Positions 9,595 through 17,377 of a DNA stretch of 64,000 nt are shown in pieces. The DNA is from Fusobacteria bacterium ZRK30. Its GTDB lineage: Bacteria > Fusobacteriota > Fusobacteriia > Fusobacteriales > Fusobacteriaceae. Position numbers and translations under genes: made by a program. The stretch is taken from positions 620,001 to 684,000 of the forward strand of contig CP102404.1 in the NCBI GenBank assembly GCA_024628785.1, read 5' to 3'. The notes under the pieces are model-generated. The model ran no database searches and had not been told where the DNA came from. It saw only the letters and a program-made list of their open reading frames with translations. Every line of letters starts with the position of its first letter. Position 1 is the stretch's first letter.

Positions 9595-10155
9595 TTATAG
9601 TGGTAATATTTGTTTACCGTATTTTTCGTTTAAAATTAATCCTGCTGCTTCATAAATTGCTGAAGAACCACAGATGATTCCTACGTATCCAGCTAATGTA
9701 CCGAATAATGCACTTTCAAGTACAAAGTGGAATCCTAATAATATGAATAAAATAGTTAATGTACCGAAAACTATCTTTCCTATAGTAGCTCCATTTAATG
9801 TACCGATGAAGAAGATAAATGTAACAAGACCCCATACAAACATATAAGAACCAAGAGCTAAACTGTTAGCAGCTAGATATTCAGCTTTGTTTAATACCCA
9901 AATTCCAACTAATGTCCACCAGAAAGCCCCATAAGAAGTAAATGCTGTGGCTCCGAACGTGTTCCCTTTTTTATTTTCCTGGATACCTGCAATTATTTGT
10001 GCAAATCCTCCGTAAAAAAGTCCCATCATTAAGATCATGTCATTTAATCCAAATAAACCTGCGTTGTGTAAATTTAATAATAAAGTTGTTGTTCCAAATC
10101 CTAAAAGCCCTAAAGGTGCTGGATTGGCAGTGGTATCTTTAATTGATCTTTCCAT
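9595..10155 (-). CDS. Acetate/succinate transporter, SatP/YaaH family, copy 2
   Basis: 186-residue paralogue of the neighbouring transporter, with the same NPAPLGLLGFG signature and six helices. The longer frame upstream (to 10203) lacks a ribosome site, while the ATG of MERSIKDTT has TAGGAGGAACAATT before it. The gene is divergent from the LacI-type regulator at 10368. The 212-bp gap holds both promoters, but the visible operator belongs to the regulator side. Confidence 0.9.
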   Translation of the reverse strand: MERSIKDTTANPAPLGLLGFGTTTLLLNLHNAGLFGLNDMILMMGLFYGGFAQIIAGIQENKKGNTFGATAFTSYGAFWWTLVGIWVLNKAEYLAANSLALGSYMFVWGLVTFIFFIGTLNGATIGKIVFGTLTILFILLGFHFVLESALFGTLAGYVGIICGSSAIYEAAGLILNEKYGKQILPL

Positions 10156-10302
10156 TGTAATTGTTCCTCCTAAATATAATGATTTTACAGGGTATAGTAT
10201 CATTTTTTTTGAGTTAGTGCAAGTTTTTTTAGTATCTGTGTATGATTTTTACACTTAAATGGTCTAAAATGATGAAAAAAGAGCTGTTGTGGAAAAAAAA
10301 GT

Positions 10303-10354
10303 TTGATTTTCGTAAAAAGTATAGTATACTAATCCTAGGTAAAACGTTTTACCT
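10303..10354 (+). promoter_or_regulatory. Promoter and LacI-type operator of the regulator gene
   Basis: TTGATT at 10303-10308, a 16-bp spacer and TATACT at 10325-10330. Seven bases downstream is the perfect 18-bp palindrome AGGTAAAACGTTTTACCT (10337-10354) with the central CG expected for LacI/GalR proteins. It covers the likely transcription start, so a bound repressor would block its own gene (autoregulation) and perhaps the ABC ATPase downstream. Confidence 0.75.
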
Positions 10355-10367
10355 GAAGGCGGTGAAA

Positions 10368-11360
10368 ATGGGAAAGTTAACAATTAAAGATATTGCTAAA
10401 AAATCCGGGTTCTCTGTATCTACTGTTTCTAATGTTATAAATGGAAAGGGGAAATGTAGTATAGAAACTCAAAAAAAGATATTTAATCTGATGGAAGAAG
10501 TAGGATATAAACCTAATCAGGCTGCAAGAACCTTAGTTAGTAAGAAATCTAATCTAGTTGGAATCTTATTTCCTGTTGAAAACGATATCTTTCGAAAAAA
10601 CAATTCATACCAAAAAATTCTGAATTCAATAACCTTTGAACTTTCAAAAAAATCATATGATCTGGTAATTGGAAATAATGTGAAAGAGCTGGATATCTTA
10701 GAGTGGTCGTTAAAAAGAGATCTGGAGGGTATCATCATCATTGGGGATATAGATACTTTGAAAGAAAAAGAATTAAAAAAATTAAACATTCCCGTAGTTT
10801 TTATAGATAACTATAAGAACAATCTCTATGGTGTTAATTATATTAATAGCGATGATACTATTGGAGGATTTAATGCTACTGAGATCTTGGCTAAAAATAG
10901 TTGTAAAAATATAGCCTTTGTGGGGAGTGAAGATATAGAGGTTCATAGCAGGAGATACCTGGGATACCAAAGTGCTCTTATGGAGTATTCCCTGGGAGAG
11001 GAGAGGCTATACCTGGATCAGCCGACCTATGAAGGAGGCCTGGCATTGGGAGAAGTAATATCTGAAACCGATATAGATGGTTTATGTATAGCTTCTGACA
11101 TAATGGCATTTGGGATGATCTCATCTCTATTAAAAAATGGTAAAAGAATACCAGAAGATATAAAAATTATAGGATTTGATAACATCGATTCATGCCAGTA
11201 TACAACTCCTACTCTCTCTTCTGTAGATCTAAATTTCTCTACTAAGGGAATAGTAGCAGTACAGATGATCTTTGATGAGATAGAGGGGAAAACTTTTTTG
11301 AGGAATCAATCAATAGATTTAAATATAGTATTAAGGGAAAGTGCAGGAGATAAAAATTAA
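10368..11360 (+). CDS. LacI/GalR-family transcriptional regulator
   Basis: A 330-residue sugar-responsive repressor. The N-terminal helix-turn-helix with hinge is clear: TIKDIAKKSGFSVSTVSNVIN at residues 4-24 and YKPNQAARTLVS at about 46-57. The rest is a periplasmic-binding-protein-like effector domain (IGFDNIDSCQYTTPTLSSVD near the C-terminus). I start at MGKLTIKDI, the canonical N-terminus with GGCGGTG upstream; the longer frame would place a poor leader before the HTH. Its own promoter carries a matching palindrome. The ABC ATPase 33 bp downstream suggests control of carbohydrate uptake. Confidence 0.9.
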   Translation: MGKLTIKDIAKKSGFSVSTVSNVINGKGKCSIETQKKIFNLMEEVGYKPNQAARTLVSKKSNLVGILFPVENDIFRKNNSYQKILNSITFELSKKSYDLVIGNNVKELDILEWSLKRDLEGIIIIGDIDTLKEKELKKLNIPVVFIDNYKNNLYGVNYINSDDTIGGFNATEILAKNSCKNIAFVGSEDIEVHSRRYLGYQSALMEYSLGEERLYLDQPTYEGGLALGEVISETDIDGLCIASDIMAFGMISSLLKNGKRIPEDIKIIGFDNIDSCQYTTPTLSSVDLNFSTKGIVAVQMIFDEIEGKTFLRNQSIDLNIVLRESAGDKN

Positions 11361-11393
11361 TAATTATTAAATAATATATACAGGGGGATAAAA

Positions 11394-12518
11394 ATGGCAG
11401 TAGTAAAATTAAAAAAAGTAGAAAAAACATATCCAAATGGATTTAAAGCAGTTCATGGAATAGATTTAGATATTAAAGATGGAGAATTTATGGTATTTGT
11501 CGGTCCGTCTGGTTGTGCAAAATCTACAACTCTTAGAATGATTGCTGGTTTAGAAGATATTACAGGTGGAGAGGTAATCATAGGAGATCAAGTTGTAAAT
11601 GAACTGCCTCCTAAGGATAGAGGAATTGCCATGGTATTCCAAAACTATGCACTTTATCCCCATATGACTTGCTATGAAAATATGGCATTTGGTCTAAAAT
11701 TACAAAAATTACCTAAAGCTGAGATAGATGAAAGAGTAAGGGATGCAGCTACAAAATTAGAGATAACTGACCTATTGGATAGAAAACCCAAAGAGATGTC
11801 TGGGGGACAGAGACAGAGGGTAGCAGTAGGAAGAGCCATCGTCAGAAAACCTGAAGTTTTCCTATTTGACGAACCATTATCAAACCTGGATGCAAAATTA
11901 AGGGTATCTATGAGGGTTAGAATTACTCAATTACACCAGGAATTAAAAGATGCCGGACAGCCTGCTACTATGGTATATGTTACCCATGATCAGGTAGAAG
12001 CTATGACAATGGGAGACAGAATCTGTGTATTAGAATATGGTGTAATCAAACAAGTGGATACTCCTATCAACTTATACAGCAGGCCAAAGAATAAATTTGT
12101 TGCAGGATTTATCGGATCACCATCTATGAATATCATTCCATCTGAATTAATGATGGATGGAGGTAAGGTTGCTGTTAAAGTAGGGGAAACAATCTTGCAC
12201 CTCCCTGAGGAGAAGGCAGAAAAAGTAAAAGATTCTGTAGGGAAGAAGGTATGGTTTGGAATCAGACCGGAGCATATTGGATCTCATGAAACTCATCCAG
12301 AGAAGGATGAATATATAACTGGGAAGATCTCTATCGTAGAGCAAATGGGAAATGAGGAGTTTATCTACTTTACAATAGATGGAATTCAATATTCTGCTAG
12401 ATTAACCTCTGAAAACGTGAAAGAAACAGGAAACGGAAAAAATTATAATTTCTGGTTTGATATGGAGAAGTGTCATATCTTTGACTATGAAACAGATGAA
12501 AATATATCTCTAGTATAA
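11394..12518 (+). CDS. ABC transporter ATPase, MsmX/UgpC/MalK type (orphan)
   Basis: ATPase subunit for carbohydrate ABC importers, 374 residues. The nucleotide-binding domain has Walker [10 protein letters not shown] (37-45), signature MSGGQ (135-139), Walker B VFLFDEP (156-162) and H-loop His198; a TOBE regulatory domain fills residues about 240-374. Walker A has Ala where GPSGCGKST is usual, a conservative change. No permease or binding protein is nearby, which is typical of shared ATPases that serve several sugar importers. It probably shares the LacI-type promoter upstream, and a hairpin terminator follows. Confidence 0.92.
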   Translation: MAVVKLKKVEKTYPNGFKAVHGIDLDIKDGEFMVFVGPSGCAKSTTLRMIAGLEDITGGEVIIGDQVVNELPPKDRGIAMVFQNYALYPHMTCYENMAFGLKLQKLPKAEIDERVRDAATKLEITDLLDRKPKEMSGGQRQRVAVGRAIVRKPEVFLFDEPLSNLDAKLRVSMRVRITQLHQELKDAGQPATMVYVTHDQVEAMTMGDRICVLEYGVIKQVDTPINLYSRPKNKFVAGFIGSPSMNIIPSELMMDGGKVAVKVGETILHLPEEKAEKVKDSVGKKVWFGIRPEHIGSHETHPEKDEYITGKISIVEQMGNEEFIYFTIDGIQYSARLTSENVKETGNGKNYNFWFDMEKCHIFDYETDENISLV

Positions 12519-12524
12519 ATAAAT

Positions 12525-12562
12525 TAAAAAGAGGCTGACCCAATGGGTCAAGCCTCTTCTTT
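12525..12562 (+). terminator. Terminator of ABC ATPase gene
   Basis: Stem AAGAGGCT-ACCC / GGGT-AGCCTCTT with a short loop, followed by TCTTTATA. Same hairpin type as at 9552-9591. Confidence 0.75.
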
Positions 12563-12600
12563 ATATACCTGTCTAGACATAACGACACGTCGCTTTTTTA

Positions 12601-13062
12601 TTAATTTCCTTTCTCTAATTTAAGAAGATATTCTTTCCTCCAAATACCAGATGCAAATCCTGTAAGTTTACCCGACTTACCTATGACTCTGTGTCAGGGA
12701 ACTATGATTGAAATTGGATTCTTTCCATTTGCACCTCCTACAGCCCTTACAGCTTTAGGATTGTTGATAGATTGAGCTTCTTCTGAATAAGAGATGGTTT
12801 TTCCATAGGGGATCTTATACATAGCTTTCCAGCATGCCCTTTGAAATTCTGTACCGCCTTTAAAATCAATATTTATGGTAAATGTAGTCCTTTTCTTTTC
12901 AAAATATTCTTCTAATTCTTTTTTACACTTAATCACTTCAGGGCTGGATATCTCCTCATTCTTTTTTTTATCTAAAAAATGAATACCGCTTATTCCATCA
13001 GTTTCCTCGGTGATCTCAATGATACCAAGAAAATCATGTTCTAAATAGATTCTTCCTTTCAA
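12601..13062 (-). CDS. ogt: O6-alkylguanine-DNA methyltransferase with in-frame TGA at the catalytic Cys (candidate selenoprotein)
   Basis: Repairs O6-alkylguanine by transferring the alkyl group to its active-site residue. Read through one TGA, the frame is 153 residues, a normal family length. It shows FQRACWKAMYKIPYGKTISY (74-92) and RAVGGANGKNP (106-116), then IIVP-TGA-HRVIGKSGKLTGFAS. The family motif is PCHRVIG, so TGA (12694-12696, codon 123) replaces exactly the catalytic Cys. The frame continues intact for 30 residues to TAA at 12601. A SECIS-like hairpin begins 13 nt after the TGA. A plain nonsense mutation or sequencing error is the alternative. AGGTGTTAACTTG precedes the ATG. Confidence 0.75.
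12662..12680 (-). promoter_or_regulatory. Putative bacterial SECIS hairpin
   Basis: On the coding strand, GUAAGU and ACUUAC form a perfect 6-bp stem around the loop CGGGUAA. The loop starts 20 nt after the UGA. This agrees with the known bacterial SECIS plan: stem-loop immediately downstream, small apical loop containing G or GU, about 16-37 nt after UGA. Its use by SelB is inferred. Confidence 0.6.
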
Positions 13063-13130
13063 GTTAACACCTCCAATTTCTGTTAGATAAAGTATATCAT
13101 AATTATCAAATATTTAATTTTGAATAATAA

Positions 13131-13156
13131 AAAAGGGTGATCAACCCACCCTTTTA
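13131..13156 (-). terminator. Hairpin at end of zinc-ribbon gene
   Basis: AAAAGGGTG / CACCCTTTT stem with loop ATCAACC. It overlaps the stop codon of the gene at 13154 and is followed on the minus strand by a TTTTATTATT tract. Confidence 0.65.
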
Positions 13157-13294
13157 AATTATCTCATTGTAGAAAGTAGCATTACAGTCTGGACATCTCG
13201 GTAACTCCTCACTATCGCTATCTATTATTATCTCTAGACTGCACATAGTACAAATATAAGTTCCTTCACCTGGTTTTTCACCTGTTGCGTACAC
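13154..13294 (-). CDS. Small zinc-ribbon protein, copy 1
   Basis: A 46-residue protein starting at GTG: VYATGEKPGEGTYICTMCSL..., with CTMC at residues 15-18 and CPDC at 34-37. Two CxxC knuckles 15 residues apart should bind one zinc (rubredoxin-like ribbon). The start is supported by its twin at 17378-17518, which has ATG at the same position and the same length, with an AGGAGG-like site at the same spacing. Proteins of this kind occur widely in anaerobes; the function is unknown to me. Confidence 0.75.
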   Translation of the reverse strand: MYATGEKPGEGTYICTMCSLEIIIDSDSEELPRCPDCNATFYNEII

Positions 13295-13635
13295 AGGACC
13301 TCACCCCCCTAAAAAATCTTAAAGACTTGGAGTCTTAAATTATATCACTTATAGGAGTATACATCAAAAAGCTTATAAAATCACTAAAAAACTTATAAAA
13401 TCGCTAAAAAGTTTAAAAATTATCAAGTAGATTAGCTAAAGATAATTTTTAAATATTTAGTAGAAATAAAAAACCACTATTATAGAATAAATTCTTTATA
13501 GCTCCATAAAAATCTCTTAAGTTAATTTTTGCTGATCCTCTGCCAAAATTAATAGTAATAAAATTGTCCCTATAATTTTATTCTTCATTTTTCTCCCCTA
13601 TTTTATTTGATTTACAATTATTTTTTATAATTTTC
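13295..13635. other. Intergenic: short direct repeat and a gene-start remnant
   Basis: A 21-bp unit with core CTTATAAAATC(A/G)CTAAAAA occurs two and a half times at about 13367-13412. On the minus strand, ATG at 13593 opens a 23-codon frame (MKNKIIGTILLLLILAEDQQ) with GGGGAG upstream. It looks like the signal-peptide start of a lost MORN-type gene. No intact gene is present. Confidence 0.45.
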
Positions 13636-14262
13636 TTAATGCTTAAGTTTTCCACTTTCGTAACGGAGAGCTCCTTCTTTTTTTTCTTTATCTATGACCT
13701 TCCCATCTCCATAGTAAGAGGTAGTTGATTCTGCATGATCTTTCCCCTGGTTAAAATCTCCTTTGTATAGGAGTTTTCCACTTTCGTAACGGACAATACC
13801 ATCTTTGGTTTCTTTATCTATGATCTTCCCATCTCCATAATAAGAGGTAGTTGATTCTGCATGATCTTTCCCTTGGTTAAAATCTCCTTTGTGTAGAAGT
13901 TTTCCATTTTCGTAACGGACAATACTATCTTTGGTTTCTTTATCTATGATCTTCCCATCTCCATAATAAGAGGTAGTTGATTTTGCATGATCTTTCCCCT
14001 GGTTAAAATCTCCTTTGTGTAGAAGTTTTCCATTTTCGTAACGGACAATACCATCTTTGGTTTCTTTATCTATGATCTTCCCATCCCCATAGTAAGAGGT
14101 AGTTGATTCTGCATGATCTTTCCCTTGGTTAAAATTTCCTTTGTGTAGAAGTTTTCCATTTTCATAATAGATAATCTGTTCACCATTGAAGTTTCCATTG
14201 ATTGTGTCTCCATAAATAATCAAATTAAAACTAAGAATTAAAATAAATAATAATTTTTTCAT
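13636..14262 (-). CDS. MORN-type secreted protein built of four 42-residue repeats
   Basis: A 208-residue protein with signal peptide (MKKLLFILILSFNLIIYGD). From residue 33 it consists of four near-identical 42-residue units plus a partial fifth, each of the form YENGKLLHKGDFNQGKDHAE followed by STTSYYGDGKIIDKETKDGI. The DNA units are 126 bp and differ by only a few bases, so expansion is recent or homogenised. Likely exported to the periplasm or cell surface. The upstream region resembles that of the MORN gene at 26385-26762. Function unknown; copy number probably varies by recombination. Confidence 0.8.
   Translation of the reverse strand: MKKLLFILILSFNLIIYGDTINGNFNGEQIIYYENGKLLHKGNFNQGKDHAESTTSYYGDGKIIDKETKDGIVRYENGKLLHKGDFNQGKDHAKSTTSYYGDGKIIDKETKDSIVRYENGKLLHKGDFNQGKDHAESTTSYYGDGKIIDKETKDGIVRYESGKLLYKGDFNQGKDHAESTTSYYGDGKVIDKEKKEGALRYESGKLKH
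13639..14166 (-). repeat. 126-bp tandem repeat, 4.2 copies
   Basis: In-frame tandem array within the MORN-type gene. Units align without gaps, and most differences are single bases (for example AAA/GAA giving HAKS/HAES). Confidence 0.9.
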
Positions 14263-14334
14263 TTCTTCCTCCTCCTATTTTTTTAAGGATATCAATCACT
14301 ATTTAAGTATGCTTTAAAATAATCATAAAATCAA

Positions 14335-14460
14335 TTTTTTAGCTCTATGTCCATCTTTTTTAGGTCATAATATCGTCTCCTTTGAATTTTATGCCATTGA
14401 TTTGAGTAAACCTCCATCCAACCACTCTAAACTCCAGCAGAGTGCTGATACGCCTTCATT
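14335..14460 (-). pseudogene. Relic A: lysozyme 5' remnant
   Basis: Reads on the minus strand as remains of the phage lysozyme gene: the KAYQHSAGV region, then GWMEVYSNQWHK-like text out of frame. It matches 28640-28760 of the intact prophage at many positions, including 'CATTGATTTGAGTAAA'. Homology then jumps to the sequence equivalent of 33.37 kb, so about 4.7 kb of tail genes are missing. Confidence 0.65.
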
Positions 14461-14548
14461 CCGTAACTATTTATACCTTAATCACTCTTAATCTTCTTAT
14501 CATTGTTCTCATCTGGATTTCGTTATTTAGTAAATATGAACCCTAAAT

Positions 14549-14643
14549 TTGACTTTTTGAGCATTTAAAGATACTATACTAAAGTATTCAATGCCTCAAA
14601 ATTGTTTTGCAAAAAAAAAAACAGAATTTTTTCTGTTTTTTTT
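14549..14643 (+). ncRNA. Relic A small RNA unit A1 (homologue of 33370-33461)
   Basis: TTGACT 14549-14554, spacer 17, TACTAT 14572-14577, then a short body and terminator hairpin AACAGAA/TTCTGTT with a T8 run ending about 14643. It is the counterpart of the first unit at 33370. The body hairpin around AATGCCTC is partly lost. Confidence 0.55.
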
Positions 14644-14649
14644 ATTTAA

Positions 14650-14750
14650 TTGATTTTTTGTAATTTGTAGGGAATAATACATATGAATATAGTTTTTCAT
14701 ATATTCTTTTCCCTTTTAAAAGCCTTAACTTCCTAGAGTTAAGGCTTTTA
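14650..14750 (+). ncRNA. Relic A small RNA unit A2
   Basis: TTGATT 14650-14655, spacer 17, AATAAT 14673-14678. The body has a hairpin ATGAATATA/TATATTC, and the terminator is the perfect stem AAAAGCCTTAACT/AGTTAAGGCTTTT at 14718-14749. Confidence 0.6.
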
Positions 14751-14781
14751 CTATTTATTAATAATTATTACTAAAATAAAT

Positions 14782-14885
14782 TTGCTTTTTTGCAGTTTAT
14801 GATGAATACTTTGAATAAGAAGACCTTTAGATCTTCATGTTAATTACCATTTAAAAGCCTTGACTTGCGAAGTGAAGGCTTTTAT
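14782..14885 (+). ncRNA. Relic A small RNA unit A3
   Basis: TTGCTT 14782-14787, spacer 17, AATACT 14805-14810. Body hairpin GAAGA...TCTTC; terminator stem AAAAGCCTTGACTT/AAGTGAAGGCTTTT at 14853-14883. The spacer keeps the TTTATGATG text that is TTTATGAGG in units R1-ii and R1-iii. Confidence 0.6.
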
Positions 14886-14894
14886 TGTTTGCTC

Positions 14895-15025
14895 TATATT
14901 GTTAATTTATCAGTTGTCATCACTATATTTTTAGAAGGTGTATTTATATTCTTAGCACCTTTTATATCAATATCTCCCACACACTCGATCTCTAACAGGT
15001 GTGTCCCGCAATTTATGTCTTAGTC
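14895..15025 (-). pseudogene. Relic A: baseplate gpV remnant
   Basis: Matches 33905-34025 of the intact baseplate gene (for example GTCATCACTATATTTTTAGA) but carries substitutions that break the frame. After it, homology to the structural genes stops until the small HxxxC genes. Confidence 0.65.
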
Positions 15026-15229
15026 ACACCTTCCTTAGCTCCCCTCTTTTAGCCTTTTTAATCTTTTCAAACTTGTTAGGAGTGAGCTGCACATATAGCT
15101 CTAAAGCTCCTAATGTTCACCTTTAAACTTAGTTAAAAATTAGTTTTATTAAGTGTTTCTTAAATTTTTCTTTTAATTTTTAATTTTTATTGTTATACTT
15201 TCTAAAACTGCAACATAGGGGGGATAATT

Positions 15230-15451
15230 ATGCACTTTTTTATCAACGTTAGAACTCAAGAAATTCACTCATCTAAATGTTCTATATTACCAAAACAACT
15301 TGGGATATCTTCAGCTTTTTATGCTGATTTTAAATTTTATATTAATTTAGGATTTCACAAAAATTTAGAATCTGTCATAATGAGTGGAATTTCTAGAGGC
15401 TATATCAATGCTAGATGTTCTTCCTGCTGTTGTACTTCGATAGGCTGGTAA
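15230..15451 (+). CDS. Small HxxxC / Cys-rich protein, subfamily 1 (relic A)
   Basis: 73 residues: an FFINV strand, then IHSSKC (His-x3-Cys) at residues 12-17 and a C-terminal cluster CSSCCC. It is 60 percent or more identical to 19946-20167 (shared FKFYINLG, HKNLES, GYINA). The HxxxC plus CxxC-like pattern with a G-(Y/F)-x-x-A turn before it resembles the zinc site of the Ada N-terminal domain, so zinc binding is inferred. GGGGGG precedes the ATG and TATACT lies about 30 bp upstream. Intact despite the surrounding phage decay. Confidence 0.7.
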   Translation: MHFFINVRTQEIHSSKCSILPKQLGISSAFYADFKFYINLGFHKNLESVIMSGISRGYINARCSSCCCTSIGW

Positions 15452-15535
15452 CTTTCAAAGATCTTCTTTAACACATAGTTTACAATTTTATTACTTTTGT
15501 GATATAATTTTAGAACGAAAAAGGAGGTGACTTCT

Positions 15536-15727
15536 ATGATCTATTATATTGATTTTTATATTGATATTAAAACTTGCGAAATACACCAATCTGACTGTAA
15601 TCATATATCTGCTGAAAATAAACTTTATCTAGGGATCTATAGGGATTTGGATGTAGCATTGGTAAATGCTAAATCTAAAGGATTTAAAAAGGCTTATGTC
15701 TGTAAGTCTTGTAATATATTATCTTAA
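15536..15727 (+). CDS. Small HxxxC...CxxC protein, subfamily 2 (relic A)
   Basis: 63 residues: IYYIDFYIDIKTCEIHQSDC (HxxxC), then LGIYRDL, AKSKGFKKA and CKSC near the C-terminus. It pairs closely with 50951-51136 in the intact prophage (DFYIDIKT, IHQ, CNHI, YLGIYR, AKSKGF). AGGAGG lies 8 bases before the ATG, which I prefer to a GTG three codons earlier. TATAAT is at 15504-15509 with TTTACA 18 bp upstream, and a perfect hairpin terminator follows, so this is a single-gene transcription unit. Confidence 0.75.
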   Translation: MIYYIDFYIDIKTCEIHQSDCNHISAENKLYLGIYRDLDVALVNAKSKGFKKAYVCKSCNILS

Positions 15728-15735
15728 AAATAATA

Positions 15736-15764
15736 AAAAGAGCTGCTTAGCAGCTCTTTTTATT
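15736..15764 (+). terminator. Terminator of small HxxxC gene
   Basis: AAAAAGAGCTGC/GCAGCTCTTTTT stem with loop TTA. Confidence 0.85.
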
Positions 15765-15911
15765 ATTCCTGGAAATTTTCTCTGATCTATTAATTCCTTT
15801 ATCCTCCCTCATTGATATAGATCCTCTGTCTAGCTCTATCATATCCCCTCCTTATCTGCTTAATTTAATTAATACCATTAATAAACTTAATTAATATCGA
15901 TAACGTTTAAG

Positions 15912-16053
15912 TTGTTTTTTTTGTTAAATAACTATAAAATATGATTGTAATGAGTATTGTAGTATCAATTTAATACTACTCCCTCCCCAAGGGAAGTCAT
16001 TACAACCATTGTATAAAGAAGGCTCTTAAACGACTATTTTAAGAGCTTTTTTT
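15912..16053 (+). ncRNA. Relic A small RNA unit A4 (TGTAATGA family)
   Basis: TTGTTT 15912-15917, spacer 17, TAAAAT 15935-15940. The RNA is closed by TTGTAATGA (15945-15953) pairing with TCATTACAA (15997-16005) and contains the inner hairpin GTAGTAT/ATACTAC and the single-stranded text CTCCCTCCCCAAGGGA. The terminator is GCTCTTAAA/TTTAAGAGC plus T7. Homologues: 20581-20704 and 53412-53552. Confidence 0.65.
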
Positions 16054-16059
16054 ATTTTC

Positions 16060-16145
16060 TCGTGCAGCTGTTTTTTTTTGATCTTCTCCATGGATTTCAT
16101 CTGAGTTTGTTTTAATTTCATTTATTCTTTCCGTTCATATTTCCC
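16060..16145 (-). pseudogene. Relic A: remnant of the 54404-54658 gene
   Basis: On the minus strand the text LKQTQMKSMEK follows a broken start and matches LRQTQMKALEDE of the intact prophage gene at 54404. It lies at the same place relative to the RNA unit, which fixes the right edge of relic A near 16.15 kb. Confidence 0.55.
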
Positions 16146-16185
16146 CTATAAAAAATAAAAATGAGCGTAAAAACAGCCCCCTTGT

Positions 16186-16608
16186 TCAATATTTTTTAAT
16201 TGAGGTATTATTTTGTCCAATAATATTTCTTTCATCATCAGTAATAAAAGTGCCTTTTGTAGCATCTAATATTACATATTGATTACCCCAAGGATCTTTT
16301 ACAACAGCACATTTTCCTATTTTTATGTCAAAAGGTCCACATATAACTTCTCCACCTGCTTTTTTTATTTCTACAATTGTATCTATTACTGATTCTACTT
16401 TAATATCAATCTCTTGTGCCTTTCGCTCATTTTGGATTACAATTTCCGTTATTCCTTCGCTCATTCCAAGACCTATTGCTGAATCAGATTTCCATATAAT
16501 TTTCAATCCAAGGTTATTGCAATAATATTCTAATCCATCCTGTAAATTAGGAATATAAAATTGCACACAGTCTATGTTTTTAAATATTGGTTGTTTTGAT
16601 GTCTCTAT
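16186..16608 (-). CDS. VOC/glyoxalase-family protein with unusual start codon
   Basis: A 140-residue protein of the vicinal oxygen chelate fold. The text runs from KNIDCVQFYIPNLQDGLEYY through GLGMSEGITEIVIQ and ends near KDPWGNQYVILDATK, a typical metal-dependent lyase/dioxygenase or resistance-protein layout. The natural start (ETSKQPIFKNIDCVQF) would be at 16608, six bases after AGGAGG, but the codon there is ATA rather than ATG. Either ATA or the internal GTG at 16566 is used, or the gene is newly inactivated. The ribosome site overlaps the stop codon of the NUDIX gene upstream, so both form an operon. Confidence 0.7.
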   Translation of the reverse strand: METSKQPIFKNIDCVQFYIPNLQDGLEYYCNNLGLKIIWKSDSAIGLGMSEGITEIVIQNERKAQEIDIKVESVIDTIVEIKKAGGEVICGPFDIKIGKCAVVKDPWGNQYVILDATKGTFITDDERNIIGQNNTSIKKY

Positions 16609-16619
16609 TTGTATCCTCC

Positions 16620-17138
16620 TTATTGAACTTCTTTTCTTTTCCAGTCATTATATTTTATTAAATCACTGGGAAAACCTTTGTTTTTAAATTTTTTTTTCAG
16701 TTCTGATAATACTTTCATTACAAGTGGAGATGAATTTTCAATAGATAGTTCATTTAGATTTTTCCAGGATATCCCGTCAGAATCATTAATTTCGTTGTTT
16801 CCATAGACATTGATTTCACTGGAGATATCTTTAACTTTTTCTTTTAATTTCACTGAATAAAATATAGCTATATGATGAATAAATTTATAGTTTAAATATG
16901 CTTCTTTGATTTTGAAGTCTTGTATTCCTAAAGATTCCAGAACTTCTATTTCATAACCTGTTTCTTCTATAAACTCTCTTTGAAGGTGTTGAATAATAGA
17001 TTCATCTTCGTTTAAACCTCCTCCTGGCAGATCAAATCTATTAATATACGGCCCTTTTACTTTATTTATTAGTAAAATTTTAGAATTTTCATAAGCTACA
17101 CCGTAAACACCGTAATGTTTATGCCATTCTTTTTTCAT
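16620..17138 (-). CDS. NUDIX hydrolase
   Basis: 172-residue pyrophosphohydrolase. The Nudix box GGGLNEDESIIQHLQREFIE followed by ETGYE is complete (Gx5Ex7REUxEExGU pattern) at about residues 39-61. The substrate cannot be told. AAGGAGGTCAACT precedes the ATG. The VOC gene follows after 11 bases. This two-gene unit lies between the two phage relics. Confidence 0.88.
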   Translation of the reverse strand: MKKEWHKHYGVYGVAYENSKILLINKVKGPYINRFDLPGGGLNEDESIIQHLQREFIEETGYEIEVLESLGIQDFKIKEAYLNYKFIHHIAIFYSVKLKEKVKDISSEINVYGNNEINDSDGISWKNLNELSIENSSPLVMKVLSELKKKFKNKGFPSDLIKYNDWKRKEVQ

Positions 17139-17377
17139 AGTTGACCTCCTTATAAAGTTTTAGTTTTTATCTATTCTACCTCGTTTAATTACCCTGTAAA
17201 ATGTCAATCACTGCAAAACCATCATTTTCTAAGACCTTAAAACTAAAAGATCTTTCACCTATAAAAAAAGCCTTGGAATATACTCTCTGCTGCAGAAAAA
17301 AAGTTCAAGGTAGGAAATTCCAATATTGAGAAGACCCCCCAAAAAAAATGAAGAAAAAATGAAAATAAAAAGGCGGA

